The position numbers were made by a program, and so were the translations under genes. Below, piece after piece: positions 24,926 through 34,053 of a stretch of DNA of 34,772 nt (the first letter of the stretch is position 1; the number at the start of each line of letters is the position of its first letter). A model generated the notes under the pieces. The model worked only from the letters and a program-made list of their open reading frames with translations, was not told where the DNA came from and ran no database searches. The stretch comes from Mycolicibacterium moriokaense (lineage in GTDB: Bacteria; Actinomycetota; Actinomycetes; Mycobacteriales; Mycobacteriaceae). The stretch spans positions 1-34,772 of the forward strand of contig NZ_QJJU01000042.1 of NCBI RefSeq assembly GCF_003201655.1, written 5' to 3'.

Positions 24926-24954
24926 AGCCTAGAGGAAGCACAGCAAACTACCAA
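24926..24954 (-). promoter_or_regulatory. Predicted sigma-A-type promoter for the PASTA gene
   Basis: On the minus strand TTGGTA (24954-24949) and TAGGCT (24931-24926) are separated by 17 bases, fitting mycobacterial TTGNNN/TANNNT promoters. Transcription would begin near 24919, leaving a leader of about 25 bases with the G-rich ribosome site. Confidence 0.5.
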
Positions 24955-25305
24955 GTACTCGTAAGCTGAATACTCAATCAGGATCGACCGCGGTCAGTTC
25001 GGCTCGGATGAGCGTGTCGGCTGTCGCCCGGGACCCCGGATTGGGCGAAGCTGGTTCCCTGCGGGATGTTGGCACCTCTGTGGGGTGTCCCCGCTGCGCG
25101 GATTGCTGGGAACAATACGATGTCGACGTTTGCCTTTGGCGGCCTCGCAAGGGAGTGGTGACGCCGGCATAAAGGACAGACTTCCGAGACGGACATTTGA
25201 GCCACAATGACCTGCGAGACCCTCTGAAAAGCCAGCTACGAGCCGGCAGTCTCGTATGTGGTCTGTTTCAAGACAACGTGGGCGGCCGTCCCTGGATGCG
25301 CGGCG
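24955..25305. other. Intergenic stretch between the PASTA gene and the large cyclase gene
   Basis: No convincing gene seen. Open frames on the minus strand (24974-25207) have no recognisable family. It lies after the stop of the cyclase/ATPase gene and before the PASTA promoter, so terminator or leader functions are possible; I found no clear hairpin with a T-run. Confidence 0.35.
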
Positions 25306-28300
25306 TCACGGCATTTCCTCTGCCCACGCGATATGGCCCTCGAAGCCAAGCGTTTTCGCCATGTCGCGGTAGCGATCCCGGTATTCACGATAGCGGGCAT
25401 CATCAGCGTGAGCCCGCGCCAGCAGAGCTTGCAGCCGCAGCAGCCAGATCTCGCGTGCCACCAGACCCTCATCGGCTGGCGCTTCCGCTAATCGTGCGAT
25501 CGCGGCCTCGGCTTCGGCTACGTCACCGTCGGCGCAGCGGTCGAGCAGCGTTTCCACCAGAACACCTGTCGCAGGGACGCCCCACAGCAGCAGTCGTCCG
25601 TCGCGGAACAGATGGTCGCCGGCGGCGCGCATGAGCGGGATGGCGTCATCGCAGTCTCCATCCCTAGCCCGTTCACGTGCCAAGTAGACCTCGACGATCG
25701 GCAAATCGCATAGGTTGTGTCCTCGGTTTAGGAACACTTCGCTGACCTCGGCCCCGAGCTTCTGTCCGCGGTCACGCTCCGCAGCCGATTGGCGATGCAG
25801 CAGCGCAAGGCCCAACGTCCCCCGGATGAAGCCCACCACGACGTCATCACTGGATCGCTCGGCGATCCGTAGAGCATCCTCGATCTCGCGCAGCGCACGA
25901 TCATCGGGCCTCAGCACGCCAAACGGTATCCCCAGCAAGTAGATATAGCTGACAACCCCGGCGTAGGACGCTGGGTCAGCACGGCGGGCCATAGGCAGGC
26001 CGTGCCGCAGGTCTTCTGGCCATCCGGGACGACCCAGGAAATAACGGGCCATGCCGCGCGACGCGAAGGCGAGCGCTAACGGCGACCCGACGAGGAAGTT
26101 GCCTTTCGACGGATCACCGTCGGCCAGGTCGATAACGGCCTGTGACCATCGCAGTACGTCGCACCACTCGGCGCTCTCGATCTTGCCGTAGATCAACGGA
26201 AAAGCCAGTCCCACTGTCAAGGTCGCATCTCCGACCGCCTCGGCGAGGGTCCAGGCTTCCGATGCCAGCTGCGACGCCTCGCGCACCCGGTCTTGATGCG
26301 CGTAGCCAACCACCAACCCTGCCGTCGCGATGCCCAGTGACGGCTTGTCCCCGAGGGCGCCGCACAACTCCCGCAATTCATCGAAGCGGTCACCGGCAAC
26401 GTTGGCGTGGACTCGCCAGCCGGTCCCGCACAACATGGTTTGTGGGGCGATGCGCATGGCTGCCCGGCCCGCGTCATCGGCGGGCAATGCGTCGGCGATC
26501 GTTTGGGCACGCTCCCAACTCCGGCGAGCGGCAGTGATGTCGCGGTTGGTCGCCCAAGTGGCGGCGCGCATGTGCCAGCCGTAGGCGGCGTGCAGATCAC
26601 CGGCGGCCTCCACATGTTCTGCAATCAACGCTGCGTTTTCGTCGCCCGATTCCGGATCGCGGGCTTCGATTGCGGCGGCCACCCGTCGGTGCAAATCGGA
26701 GCGATCCGATTTGAGCTGTGCTTGGTAGGCCACCGAATGAATGAGCGGATGGTGGAACACATACTCCGATTGTCGAGTGAGATCGATGAGCTGGGCTGCC
26801 ACCAGTTCGTCGACGACCGGCTCAACACCCAGCACCGTGAATAGGTCGAGGCCGAACCGCGAGCCGATGACCGCCGCTGCGCTCAGCGTGCGCTTGGCTT
26901 TCGGATCAAGCCGGTCGATGCGCGCGGCAATGGTCGCCTGCAACGTGGCAGGCACGCTCACCTCGCTAACCTCCGTCGCCGACATGTAGGCACCGGGCTC
27001 CCCACGTAGAACACCGCGCTCGGCCAAGTCGCGCACCAACTCCTCGGCGAAGTACGGATTACCTGCGGCCCTCTCGGCGACTCTCTGGCCCAGTGCATCA
27101 ACCGACTGATCGGGGCCGAGCAGATGTGCGACCAGTGCTGCGGTTTCTGAATCACTCAGCGGCGCAAGGGCTACGGTGTGGGCATCGGCCACTCGGGCTA
27201 ACGCGCCGTGATATTCGGGTCGGTAGGTGACCAGCACCAGCGAGGGCGTCTGCGGGATCACCTTAAGGAAATCGGCGAGCATGGACTCGCTGACCTCATC
27301 GATCCAATGGGCGTCCTCAATGACATAGACCGCCGGGGTTTCGCGGGCCAACATCGCGGCATCCACAAGAGCGCTCAACCGCCGCCGACGGGCATCCGGG
27401 TCGATCTGAGGCAGAACCGCATCCGGATCGCCGATGCCCAGCAAGTCATCGAAGAGCAGCAGGTCCTCCGGGTCTGCATCACTCATTCGGTCGCGCACGC
27501 GATCCCGGGCGACGTGCGCTTCCAGACCCCCAACCCCGGTGGCCGAGCGCAACAGCCGCGCGACCGCATGGAAAGGCACCTGGCTGGCGTGCGACTCGCA
27601 GAAGGCGCTGAACACTTCCACCCTCTGTTGACGCGCCATCGCCACCACCTCGCGCACCAAGCGGCTCTTGCCAATACCGGGTGACCCCACCACGCCGACC
27701 ACCGCGCCGCGGCCATCGATCGCGCGCTCCAGCAAGCCCTCGACGGCGGACATCTCCCGTCGCCGACCGACCAGATTCGACTCAGCACGCCCGGCGCGAT
27801 GCTGTTCGCCGACGCCCAACAGACGGTGGACACGCACCGGCTCCTCGGCACCCTTGATCTGAACCAATTCAGCCTCGCCCAAGGCCGCCGAGCCATCAAC
27901 TAGTCGCGCGGTGGACGCGCTGAGCATCACGCCGCCCGGCGGAGCCACCGACTCCATCCGCTGAGCCATGCCGACCTGCTCACCGATCGCCGTGTAACCG
28001 AAAGACCCAGAACCGATCTCACCGGCGATCACCTGACCCGAGTTCAGGCCCACCCGCAGCCATAGGTCGATACCGTCGCGATCGTGGGCCTCTGCCGCGA
28101 CCCGCTTCGCTTCCTCCTGAATGCCCAGGGCCGCCAGGCAGGCGCGAACAGCGTGATCCTCCAACGCTATTGGCGCTCCGAAGACCGCCATGATGCCGTC
28201 ACCGGTGAACTGGCTGAGGGACCCGTCGTAGCGCATCACCATGGCTGTGGAGCGGTCCAGCAGTTCGGCCATGATCTCGCGCAGCCGCTCGGCACCGACG

Positions 28301-28470
28301 GCCGCTGCGATGTCCATCGAATGAACCACATCGGCGAACAGCACCGTCACCTGCTTGTACTCTGCCGCTGTCGGGGCTGGCCTGACCGGCGCGCCGCACT
28401 TGTGGCAGAACCGTGAGTCCGGCGGTAACTCCATGCCGCACGACCCACACAACAGTCCCGCTGCTGTCAC
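25306..28470 (-). CDS. Zinc-ribbon / class III cyclase / AAA-ATPase / TPR regulator
   Basis: A 1054-residue multidomain signalling protein. Residues 8-25 form a zinc ribbon (C8, C11, C22, C25). Residues of about 38-215 are a class III nucleotide cyclase domain with metal ligands D47 (LFADVV) and D91 (FTGDG). The usual transition-state Asn is replaced, since the segment reads EQVGMAQRM with G in that place, while the Arg is kept. An ATPase module follows, with Walker A GSPGIGKS (262-269) and Walker B VYVIEDAHW (381-389). The C-terminal half is helical-repeat (TPR-like). Similar cyclase/ATPase fusions are abundant in mycobacteria. GTG 28470 was chosen just before the zinc ribbon; the frame is open to 28500. 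An IS256 end lies about 54 bases upstream. Confidence 0.88.
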   Translation of the reverse strand: MTAAGLLCGSCGMELPPDSRFCHKCGAPVRPAPTAAEYKQVTVLFADVVHSMDIAAAVGAERLREIMAELLDRSTAMVMRYDGSLSQFTGDGIMAVFGAPIALEDHAVRACLAALGIQEEAKRVAAEAHDRDGIDLWLRVGLNSGQVIAGEIGSGSFGYTAIGEQVGMAQRMESVAPPGGVMLSASTARLVDGSAALGEAELVQIKGAEEPVRVHRLLGVGEQHRAGRAESNLVGRRREMSAVEGLLERAIDGRGAVVGVVGSPGIGKSRLVREVVAMARQQRVEVFSAFCESHASQVPFHAVARLLRSATGVGGLEAHVARDRVRDRMSDADPEDLLLFDDLLGIGDPDAVLPQIDPDARRRRLSALVDAAMLARETPAVYVIEDAHWIDEVSESMLADFLKVIPQTPSLVLVTYRPEYHGALARVADAHTVALAPLSDSETAALVAHLLGPDQSVDALGQRVAERAAGNPYFAEELVRDLAERGVLRGEPGAYMSATEVSEVSVPATLQATIAARIDRLDPKAKRTLSAAAVIGSRFGLDLFTVLGVEPVVDELVAAQLIDLTRQSEYVFHHPLIHSVAYQAQLKSDRSDLHRRVAAAIEARDPESGDENAALIAEHVEAAGDLHAAYGWHMRAATWATNRDITAARRSWERAQTIADALPADDAGRAAMRIAPQTMLCGTGWRVHANVAGDRFDELRELCGALGDKPSLGIATAGLVVGYAHQDRVREASQLASEAWTLAEAVGDATLTVGLAFPLIYGKIESAEWCDVLRWSQAVIDLADGDPSKGNFLVGSPLALAFASRGMARYFLGRPGWPEDLRHGLPMARRADPASYAGVVSYIYLLGIPFGVLRPDDRALREIEDALRIAERSSDDVVVGFIRGTLGLALLHRQSAAERDRGQKLGAEVSEVFLNRGHNLCDLPIVEVYLARERARDGDCDDAIPLMRAAGDHLFRDGRLLLWGVPATGVLVETLLDRCADGDVAEAEAAIARLAEAPADEGLVAREIWLLRLQALLARAHADDARYREYRDRYRDMAKTLGFEGHIAWAEEMP

Positions 28471-28523
28471 CCAACCGCGACCGTCCCCAGTGCCGCCCAC
28501 GTCAGTATCGTGTCACCGCTGGT

Positions 28524-28850
28524 GGGACTGTCGCAATAACGGTGTAAGTGGCCTAATGGCCGCGATGTGTCGGAGGCGGGAACTCGAAAATGACCGAGCC
28601 TCTCATGGCTGTGACGTCATTGGAGAACGCTGATACCGATGCCGCTGCGGCGGCGATCGCAGTCCCTGTAGGTCGCGATGTCGACGAGCTGGGAGTCGCC
28701 CGTGAATTTGTGCGCCAGGCTCGCGATGCCGGGGTGGCGTTGACCGGCCCGGATGGGCTGCTCAAAGCGATCACCAACACAGTGATCGAAACCGCCCTCG
28801 ACGAGGAGCTCTCCGAGCACCTGGGTTATGACCGGCATGATCGACGAGGG
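28524..28850 (+). pseudogene. IS256-family element stub (5' end and first ~85 transposase codons)
   Basis: The element tip GGGACTGTCGC begins near 28524. The transposase ATG is at 28590 and reads MTEPLMAVTSLENADTDAAA, then ARDAGVALTGPDGLLKAITN and DEELSEHLGYDRHD, the standard IS256 N-terminus. Homology fades at about 28850, where the sequence passes into the 3' end of a cyclase/ATPase gene in another frame. The rest of the element, including the DDE domain and right end, is absent. It is a different IS256 type from the copies at the left edge, as its N-terminal residues differ. Confidence 0.82.
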
Positions 28851-29253
28851 CATGGAAGTGGCAATTCCCGATCTTCATCTCGCACAGGACAAAGCACGGC
28901 TTGGCGATCTTGACGATGCTGTGGCGTCGGCCTGGACCGCCATGCATGATTCGCTGTCGTCAGGCCGGTGCTTCTGGACCGGGATAGCTACCAGTGTTTT
29001 GGTGGAGGCACTGATGCAACGGGGTAGTGAGCAAGACTTGGATGAGGCACAGACGGCGATCGACCGACTGGCCTCCGCGCCAACCGAGCCGGGATTCGTG
29101 CTGAACGCGATTACGGTGCTCCGATTGCGGACGCTGCTGGCGTAGGCGCGCGCTGATCCGGCCGGCTACAGACAACTTGTTCACCGCTACCACGACATGG
29201 CAAATCGGCTCGGCTTCGAAGGGCATATCGCGATGGCGAAGGCCATGACCTAA
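28838..29253 (+). pseudogene. 3' remnant of a cyclase/ATPase paralogue with in-frame stop
   Basis: The frame encodes IPDLHLAQDKARLGDLDDAV, FWTGIATSVLVEALMQRG and PGFVLNAITVLRLRTLLA, then TAG at 29143-29145, and continues in the same frame with YRQLVHRYHDMANRLGFEGH to TAA at 29251-29253. This aligns with the last 140 residues of the large cyclase gene at 25306-28470 (LPIVEVYLARERARDGDCDD, GVPATGVLVETLLDR, YREYRDRYRDMAKTLGFEGH). It lies on the opposite strand to that gene. It is the tail of a lost paralogue, fused to an IS256 stub by deletion and then hit by a nonsense change. Confidence 0.85.
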
Positions 29254-29546
29254 TCGCAATGGGTTTGGCACGTGTCGCGCAGATTGGAACGCCGTCACAC
29301 CCGACCGAAGCAACCTGGCAGATCAAGCGCTATAGGACAACTGAGCAAGTCCCAGATGGACTGGGTAGCAGTACTGACACCCTACTGAAATACATTGGGC
29401 TGCAAAGTAACTCGTATCGCTGCACTCGTAACGGGTGCGAGTTTCGACCTACGCAGGGAAGGTGAAGTCGGTCGACACCGGCTACGACAGGAACCCGTCG
29501 CGAAGTCTCTGGTTCGCCGCGTCGACGACCGACATCGGGAAACGTA
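29254..29546. other. Intergenic stretch of about 290 bases
   Basis: This lies between the cyclase remnant and the kelch gene stop. Open frames here (29259-29465, 29435 onward) have no protein-like features. I see no gene or terminator. Confidence 0.35.
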
Positions 29547-30506
29547 TCAGAGGTTTCCGGCAGTTCCGGTGGCCGGTGGCGTTGGAGCTGCCTCCCATGT
29601 ATCGGCGAACGCGGAATTTGCGGCTCCGCCGAACAGGACGATTTGGTTGCGGTTCATGTCGAATGTTGTTGCGGCAAGGACGCGAGGGGCCGGTCCGATG
29701 TCGCCGAGTTTGGTCCAACCGCTGGTCGCCCAGGTCCAGCTGTCGCCCCGCAGGCCCGATGGGCCCCCGCCGCCGAAGAGAATGGCGGACGTGCTGGTCG
29801 AGGTGAGCGCTGCGCCGCTACGGGGGCCTGGCCCCGTGTCGGCGACCTGGGTCCAGGTGGCGCCGTCCCAGGCCCAGGTGTCGCCGGCGGTCTTGTTGTC
29901 TGCGGCGCCGGACGCAGTCAGTTGCCCACCGAACAGAATGGTTGCGGCGGCTGCGGGGTCGTAGGTCATGGCGGCGGCTGCGCGTGGTGGTGGGCCGGTT
30001 TCTTCGGTCTGCGTCCAAGCGGTGCCGTCCCATTCCCAGGTATCGCCGAGGACGCTGCCGTCGGTTCCGCTAAATCCGCCGAACAGGACCAGTCGGGCGC
30101 GTGTGGAATCGAATGCCGTAGCGTGCTGGAGTCGAGCCGCAGGCCCAATGTCTTCGACTTGGGTCCAGTAGGTGCCGTCGAATGTCCACGTGTCACCGAA
30201 TTCGCCGCCAGAGCCCGCGCCGGAGCGGACGGGCCCTTGTCCGCCGAACAGCACGCAGCATTGACGAACGGAGTCGAATTCGAGGGTGTGAAACGCGCGT
30301 TGGGGAGGGCCGAACCTGGCGACTTGGGTCCATAGACGCCCGTTCCATTGCCAGGTGTCCTCGAAGGTGGTGGGGCTGTCGAAGCTGGGTTGCCCGCCGA
30401 ACAGCGTGGTGCGTTCCCGGATCGAATCGTACGTGATCGCGTGACCGAGGCGCGGCGACGGCCCGATGTCTTGCCGTTGGCTCCATAACATGCGCGCCGC
30501 CACCAT
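29547..30506 (-). CDS. Kelch-repeat beta-propeller protein
   Basis: A 319-residue protein built from six kelch blades, each with LFGG (LFGGQPS, LFGGQGP, LFGGFSG, LFGGQLT, LFGGGGP, LFGGAAN) followed by GDTWxWDGTxWTQ and a PxPRxxxA turn. Six blades would close a propeller, likely a binding scaffold. There is no signal peptide, so it probably acts in the cytoplasm. ATG 30506 was chosen because GCAGGTCAC precedes it; the frame is open to a GTG at 30536. It lies between two cyclase/ATPase genes, one of them only a remnant, but no functional link is shown. Confidence 0.88.
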   Translation of the reverse strand: MVAARMLWSQRQDIGPSPRLGHAITYDSIRERTTLFGGQPSFDSPTTFEDTWQWNGRLWTQVARFGPPQRAFHTLEFDSVRQCCVLFGGQGPVRSGAGSGGEFGDTWTFDGTYWTQVEDIGPAARLQHATAFDSTRARLVLFGGFSGTDGSVLGDTWEWDGTAWTQTEETGPPPRAAAAMTYDPAAAATILFGGQLTASGAADNKTAGDTWAWDGATWTQVADTGPGPRSGAALTSTSTSAILFGGGGPSGLRGDSWTWATSGWTKLGDIGPAPRVLAATTFDMNRNQIVLFGGAANSAFADTWEAAPTPPATGTAGNL

Positions 30507-31214
30507 GTGACCTGCCTGCTCAGTCGTTGCGCCCACAATTCACGCGCAGCGTAACTCGTAAGGCGAATTGTTGTGGTCGTATCGCCACAAGCTGGCGACA
30601 ACTCGCCGTCGGTGACATCTCCGTGTGCAGGTCACCTGGAGTTCTCCGGCCTTTCGCATAGCGATTCCGAATCGGTTTGTCTCACCGAATGCATTATTTC
30701 CTAAGGGCGGGGGCGCGTCGCTGGGCGGCATGCGTCCGATGCCGTGGAGCTGTCCCATGGGGGCCGATTCGCCCCGCAGCCCCGACGTGCTGCAGCGGCT
30801 GGCGGGCCTTCAGTTACCTTGCGGCACAACGGCAAACCGACGGAACAAATCCAGCGAGAAATCCGAAGATAGATCGAGGAAAGACAAGACGACGCGGACA
30901 TTGAGCCGTGAAACATATTGTGGCGTAATGTAACTCGCTACCTTTAGCTGGTAACGGTGCGTGTTCATGAGGTGCGAGTTGCTACGTGGTGCCGTAGGGG
31001 AGTGGTTCTGCCTAGGTCTGATGTGCCGGGCGGAATAGATGATCGGCCGGTCGGGTCAGGACTTCATCGTCGACGGTCGCCACCGCACGATCTGGCCACC
31101 ACAGCATTCCTGCTGAACGGCGCAAGCGCGTCTCTAAATCGACGACTTACGAGAGTCTCAAAAGTTCGTCACGATTGCGGCGTTGAACAGGGCGTTGTGT
31201 GACATCCTGTGCGA
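30507..31214. other. Divergent intergenic region of about 700 bases
   Basis: This lies between the start of the kelch gene (minus) and the cyclase/NB-ARC gene (plus), so it must hold both promoters. Short open frames (30540-30758 minus, 30625-30933 plus) do not look like proteins. Unusually long for this window, it may conceal a decayed gene or a non-coding RNA, but I cannot support either. Confidence 0.35.
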
Positions 31215-33881
31215 ATGTCCGCGGGGGAACCGCCTTCGGGAGTCGTGACGTTTCTGTTCACCGATATTGAGGGATCGACTCGTCGGTGGGAAGCCGACGC
31301 GGTTGCGATGCGGGCGGCCCTGTCCAAGCATGACCAGGTGCTTCAGACCGCGATCGAATCGCACGACGGTTTCGTGTTCAGCCATACCGGTGATGGTGTG
31401 GTCGCAGCCTTTGCGTCGCCGATGTCCGCTGTCGACGCGGCTGTTAAGGCCCAGCTAGCTCTTCAGTTGCCGGTGCGGATGGGACTGGCGACTGGGGAGG
31501 CTGAGCGTCGGGACGGGGACTACTTCGGCACAGTGCTTAACAGGGCTGCGCGGGTGATGGCAGCTGGGCATGGTGGTCAGATCCTGGTGGCCGACTCGAC
31601 TGCCGGATTGCTCAGCGGAGTCGCTCTAATCGACCTTGGACCGCGACGGCTGCGGGATGTACCGATGCCCATCGGGCTGTTTCAAGTACGAGCCGAGGGA
31701 CTCCGCACGGAGTTTGCGCCGTTGCGGGCATTGGACACCACCCCAGGCAACCTCCGGCCCGCGACCACCAGCTTGATCGGGCGCGAGTCCGAGATCACCC
31801 ACATTGAAGCGGCGGTGAGGTCGCATCGGTTGGTGACGTTGACCGGGGTGGGTGGGGTTGGCAAGACCCGCCTCGCGTTGGAAGTGGCCGCGCAGTTGAC
31901 CGATGAGTTTCCGGACGGAGTTTGGGTTTTTGAGCTGGCCGCGGCGACCGATCCGGCAACAGTGCCCGACACGGTGGCCGCGGTGTTGGGTATTACCCAA
32001 CAACCAGGGCAGACCGTCAGCGAATCGCTGGCCGCTGCGCTCGAAGGCAGAATCCGGTTACTGGTGATTGATAACTGTGAGCATGTCCTGGACGCCGCGG
32101 CCGATTTGGTGGAAGCCATCCTCGCGCAGTCGGGAGCGGTCAAGGTGCTCGCCACCAGCCGAGAGGTTCTAGGGGTAGCCGAGGAGACAGTGTGGCCGGT
32201 GCGTTCTCTGGACGTGGCAGGGGGCGTGAATTCCGCGGGGGTGAGCCTGTTCGTCGAACGTGCTCAAGGCATTTCCCCCGGCTTCTCGATCGACGGCGGT
32301 GAGGCCGCCGCCGTCACCGAGATCTGTCAGCGGCTGGATGGCATTCCTTTGGCCATCGAATTAGCGGCGTCGCGGATGGCCTCGATGACCGCGACCGAGA
32401 TGCGTGACCGGCTGGATCATCGGTTCCGGTTACTGGTCGGATCACGACGGGGACTGGAACGACACCAAACCCTGCGTCACGCGGTTGCCTGGTCTTATGA
32501 CCTTCTCGACGGCGCCGAAAGAAGGGTGCTCGAACGCTGTTCGGTGTTTGTCGGCGGGTTTGGTCTCGAAAGTGCTTGCGCGGTTGCTGGATTCGATGAT
32601 CGCGACGAGTACGTTGTGTTCGACATACTCGATGCTCTGGTCCGAAAGTCGTTGCTCGTTGCAGACCGGTCATCTGGGCGCACCCGGTTTACTATGCTGG
32701 AGACGATCCGCCAGTTCGCCGAGGAGCAGCTCGTCGCAAGCGGTGCGGCGAGCGAGGCGCGTACTGCGCATTCGCATTACTTCGCGGGCCGTGAATCAGA
32801 GATCTTTGCCGTTTGGAACAGTCCCCGACAACGGGAGTCATTCGACTGGTTGGCAACGGAATTGGCGAACCTGCGTGCAGCGTTTCGATGGGCCTCCGAC
32901 CAACGTGACCTCGACAGCGCAGCCGCCATCGCAATGCAGGCGGGCATGTTGGGTGTCATGGTCGAGAACTACGAGCCGATCACGTGGGCGGAGGAGCTGA
33001 TCAAGCCAGCCCGCGAAGCCAACCATCCGCGGCTCGCGTCACTGTGTTCGATCGCCTCCCTGTGTTACATGGTCGGTCGCGTCGACGACGCTCTCGAGTT
33101 CAGCGAAGCAGGGCACACGGCGATGCGATCTGGGGCCCAAGACGTTCCGTTCGGCCTCGAGGCTTGGCTTTGTGCTGTGTACGGTGCGATCGGTGAACCT
33201 GATCGCTGGATTGCGGTTCACCAAAGTCAGCTTGAAAGCGGTCGCAACACCTACGAATTGACCAGGTCTTGTCTTGTATCAGCACTGACAGTCGCCGGCC
33301 GTGATGAGGAAGCGCTAGAGCTGGCCGCCGGGTTAATAGAAGCCGCCGAGGCGACGCACAATCCTTACGCCTTCTCGTTCGCGCTCCTCGCCTGCGGCTT
33401 TGCTTATCGGGAAAGGGATCCTCTTCGAGCATTTAACGCACTGCAGAAGGGGCTTGTGATCGCCCAACAGAGCGGTAATCGGGCCAACGAGACGTATCTG
33501 GCTTTGGCGCTCGCCCAGGTCGCCTCCACGCTCGGCGATCCGCTAGCGGCACTTGACAAGATCAGCCTGGCGATCAGCAATTACCACGACGCGGGTAATA
33601 CCACCCAAGGCCGTGCAGCGCTGGCCACCCTCGCGACGCTTTTGGACCGGCTTGAGCGCTACGAACAGGCAGCGACTATCGCAGGCTTCACGAGTGTCGG
33701 ACCAACACCACGGATGCCGGAGTTCGATGCGGCGATCACACACTTACGCGAGCGCCTTGGGGACCCTACCTACGAACGCCTCGCTCACAAGGGCGAGATG
33801 ATGACCACCGCCGAGATGGTGACATATGCCTACGAACAAATCGACCAGGCCCAAACAGAACTGAAGGCTGTCTCGGAATAG
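31215..33881 (+). CDS. Class III adenylate cyclase / NB-ARC ATPase regulator
   Basis: An 888-residue protein. Residues 9-165 form a class III cyclase domain: metal ligands D17 (FTDIEGSTRRWE) and D60 (HTGDGVVAAF), with the transition-state pair N109 and R113 in VLNRAARVM, so catalysis is plausible. Residues from about 184 form an NB-ARC/STAND ATPase with Walker A GVGGVGKT (211-218), Walker B LLVIDN (282-287) and the GIPLAIELAA element near 376. The rest is helical-repeat. It resembles mycobacterial cyclase-ATPase proteins, but no LuxR helix-turn-helix is seen at the C-terminus. ATG 31215 is taken as start; a GTG two codons earlier (31209) is possible. Confidence 0.88.
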   Translation: MSAGEPPSGVVTFLFTDIEGSTRRWEADAVAMRAALSKHDQVLQTAIESHDGFVFSHTGDGVVAAFASPMSAVDAAVKAQLALQLPVRMGLATGEAERRDGDYFGTVLNRAARVMAAGHGGQILVADSTAGLLSGVALIDLGPRRLRDVPMPIGLFQVRAEGLRTEFAPLRALDTTPGNLRPATTSLIGRESEITHIEAAVRSHRLVTLTGVGGVGKTRLALEVAAQLTDEFPDGVWVFELAAATDPATVPDTVAAVLGITQQPGQTVSESLAAALEGRIRLLVIDNCEHVLDAAADLVEAILAQSGAVKVLATSREVLGVAEETVWPVRSLDVAGGVNSAGVSLFVERAQGISPGFSIDGGEAAAVTEICQRLDGIPLAIELAASRMASMTATEMRDRLDHRFRLLVGSRRGLERHQTLRHAVAWSYDLLDGAERRVLERCSVFVGGFGLESACAVAGFDDRDEYVVFDILDALVRKSLLVADRSSGRTRFTMLETIRQFAEEQLVASGAASEARTAHSHYFAGRESEIFAVWNSPRQRESFDWLATELANLRAAFRWASDQRDLDSAAAIAMQAGMLGVMVENYEPITWAEELIKPAREANHPRLASLCSIASLCYMVGRVDDALEFSEAGHTAMRSGAQDVPFGLEAWLCAVYGAIGEPDRWIAVHQSQLESGRNTYELTRSCLVSALTVAGRDEEALELAAGLIEAAEATHNPYAFSFALLACGFAYRERDPLRAFNALQKGLVIAQQSGNRANETYLALALAQVASTLGDPLAALDKISLAISNYHDAGNTTQGRAALATLATLLDRLERYEQAATIAGFTSVGPTPRMPEFDAAITHLRERLGDPTYERLAHKGEMMTTAEMVTYAYEQIDQAQTELKAVSE

Positions 33882-33897
33882 ACGACATACGAGGCTC

Positions 33898-34053
33898 TCA
33901 AAACTCTGTGTCGAAATCACCTTGAAAGCCGGTGAATGTCAACGTCTCTGACGTCACATGGCCTGGCAACCCTCCGGCCAAGCCGAATTTCGCAACGAGC
34001 GTAAGCCACTCAGGACCCGACGCGGTTCGGTCTAATGGAGAAACGGGGCGACG
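33898..34053 (-). other. In-frame alternative C-terminus behind the DivIVA gene stop
   Basis: After the TAG of the DivIVA-domain gene the same frame continues without a stop: SPLDRTASGPEWLTLVAKFG, then LAGGLPGHVTSETLTFTGFQ, ending GDFDTEF at TGA 33900-33898. The PEWLTLVAKFGL part repeats AEWLTLVEKFGL in the gene itself. This is either the leftover end of a duplicated gene or a silent cassette. Confidence 0.6.
33978..34010. repeat. Direct repeat, downstream copy (33 bp)
   Basis: Positions 33978-34010 match 34164-34196 at 32 of 33 bases in the same orientation. The offset is 186 bases, exactly 62 codons, so recombination between them would keep the frame. Confidence 0.85.

Noticed and set aside
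29643..30335. Plus-strand frame of 230 codons
   Set aside because: It is antisense to the kelch repeats, whose periodic sequence keeps the opposite frame open.
29547..30506. Regular short repeats considered as a CRISPR array
   Set aside because: The periodicity comes from six degenerate protein blades, with no identical repeats and no spacers.
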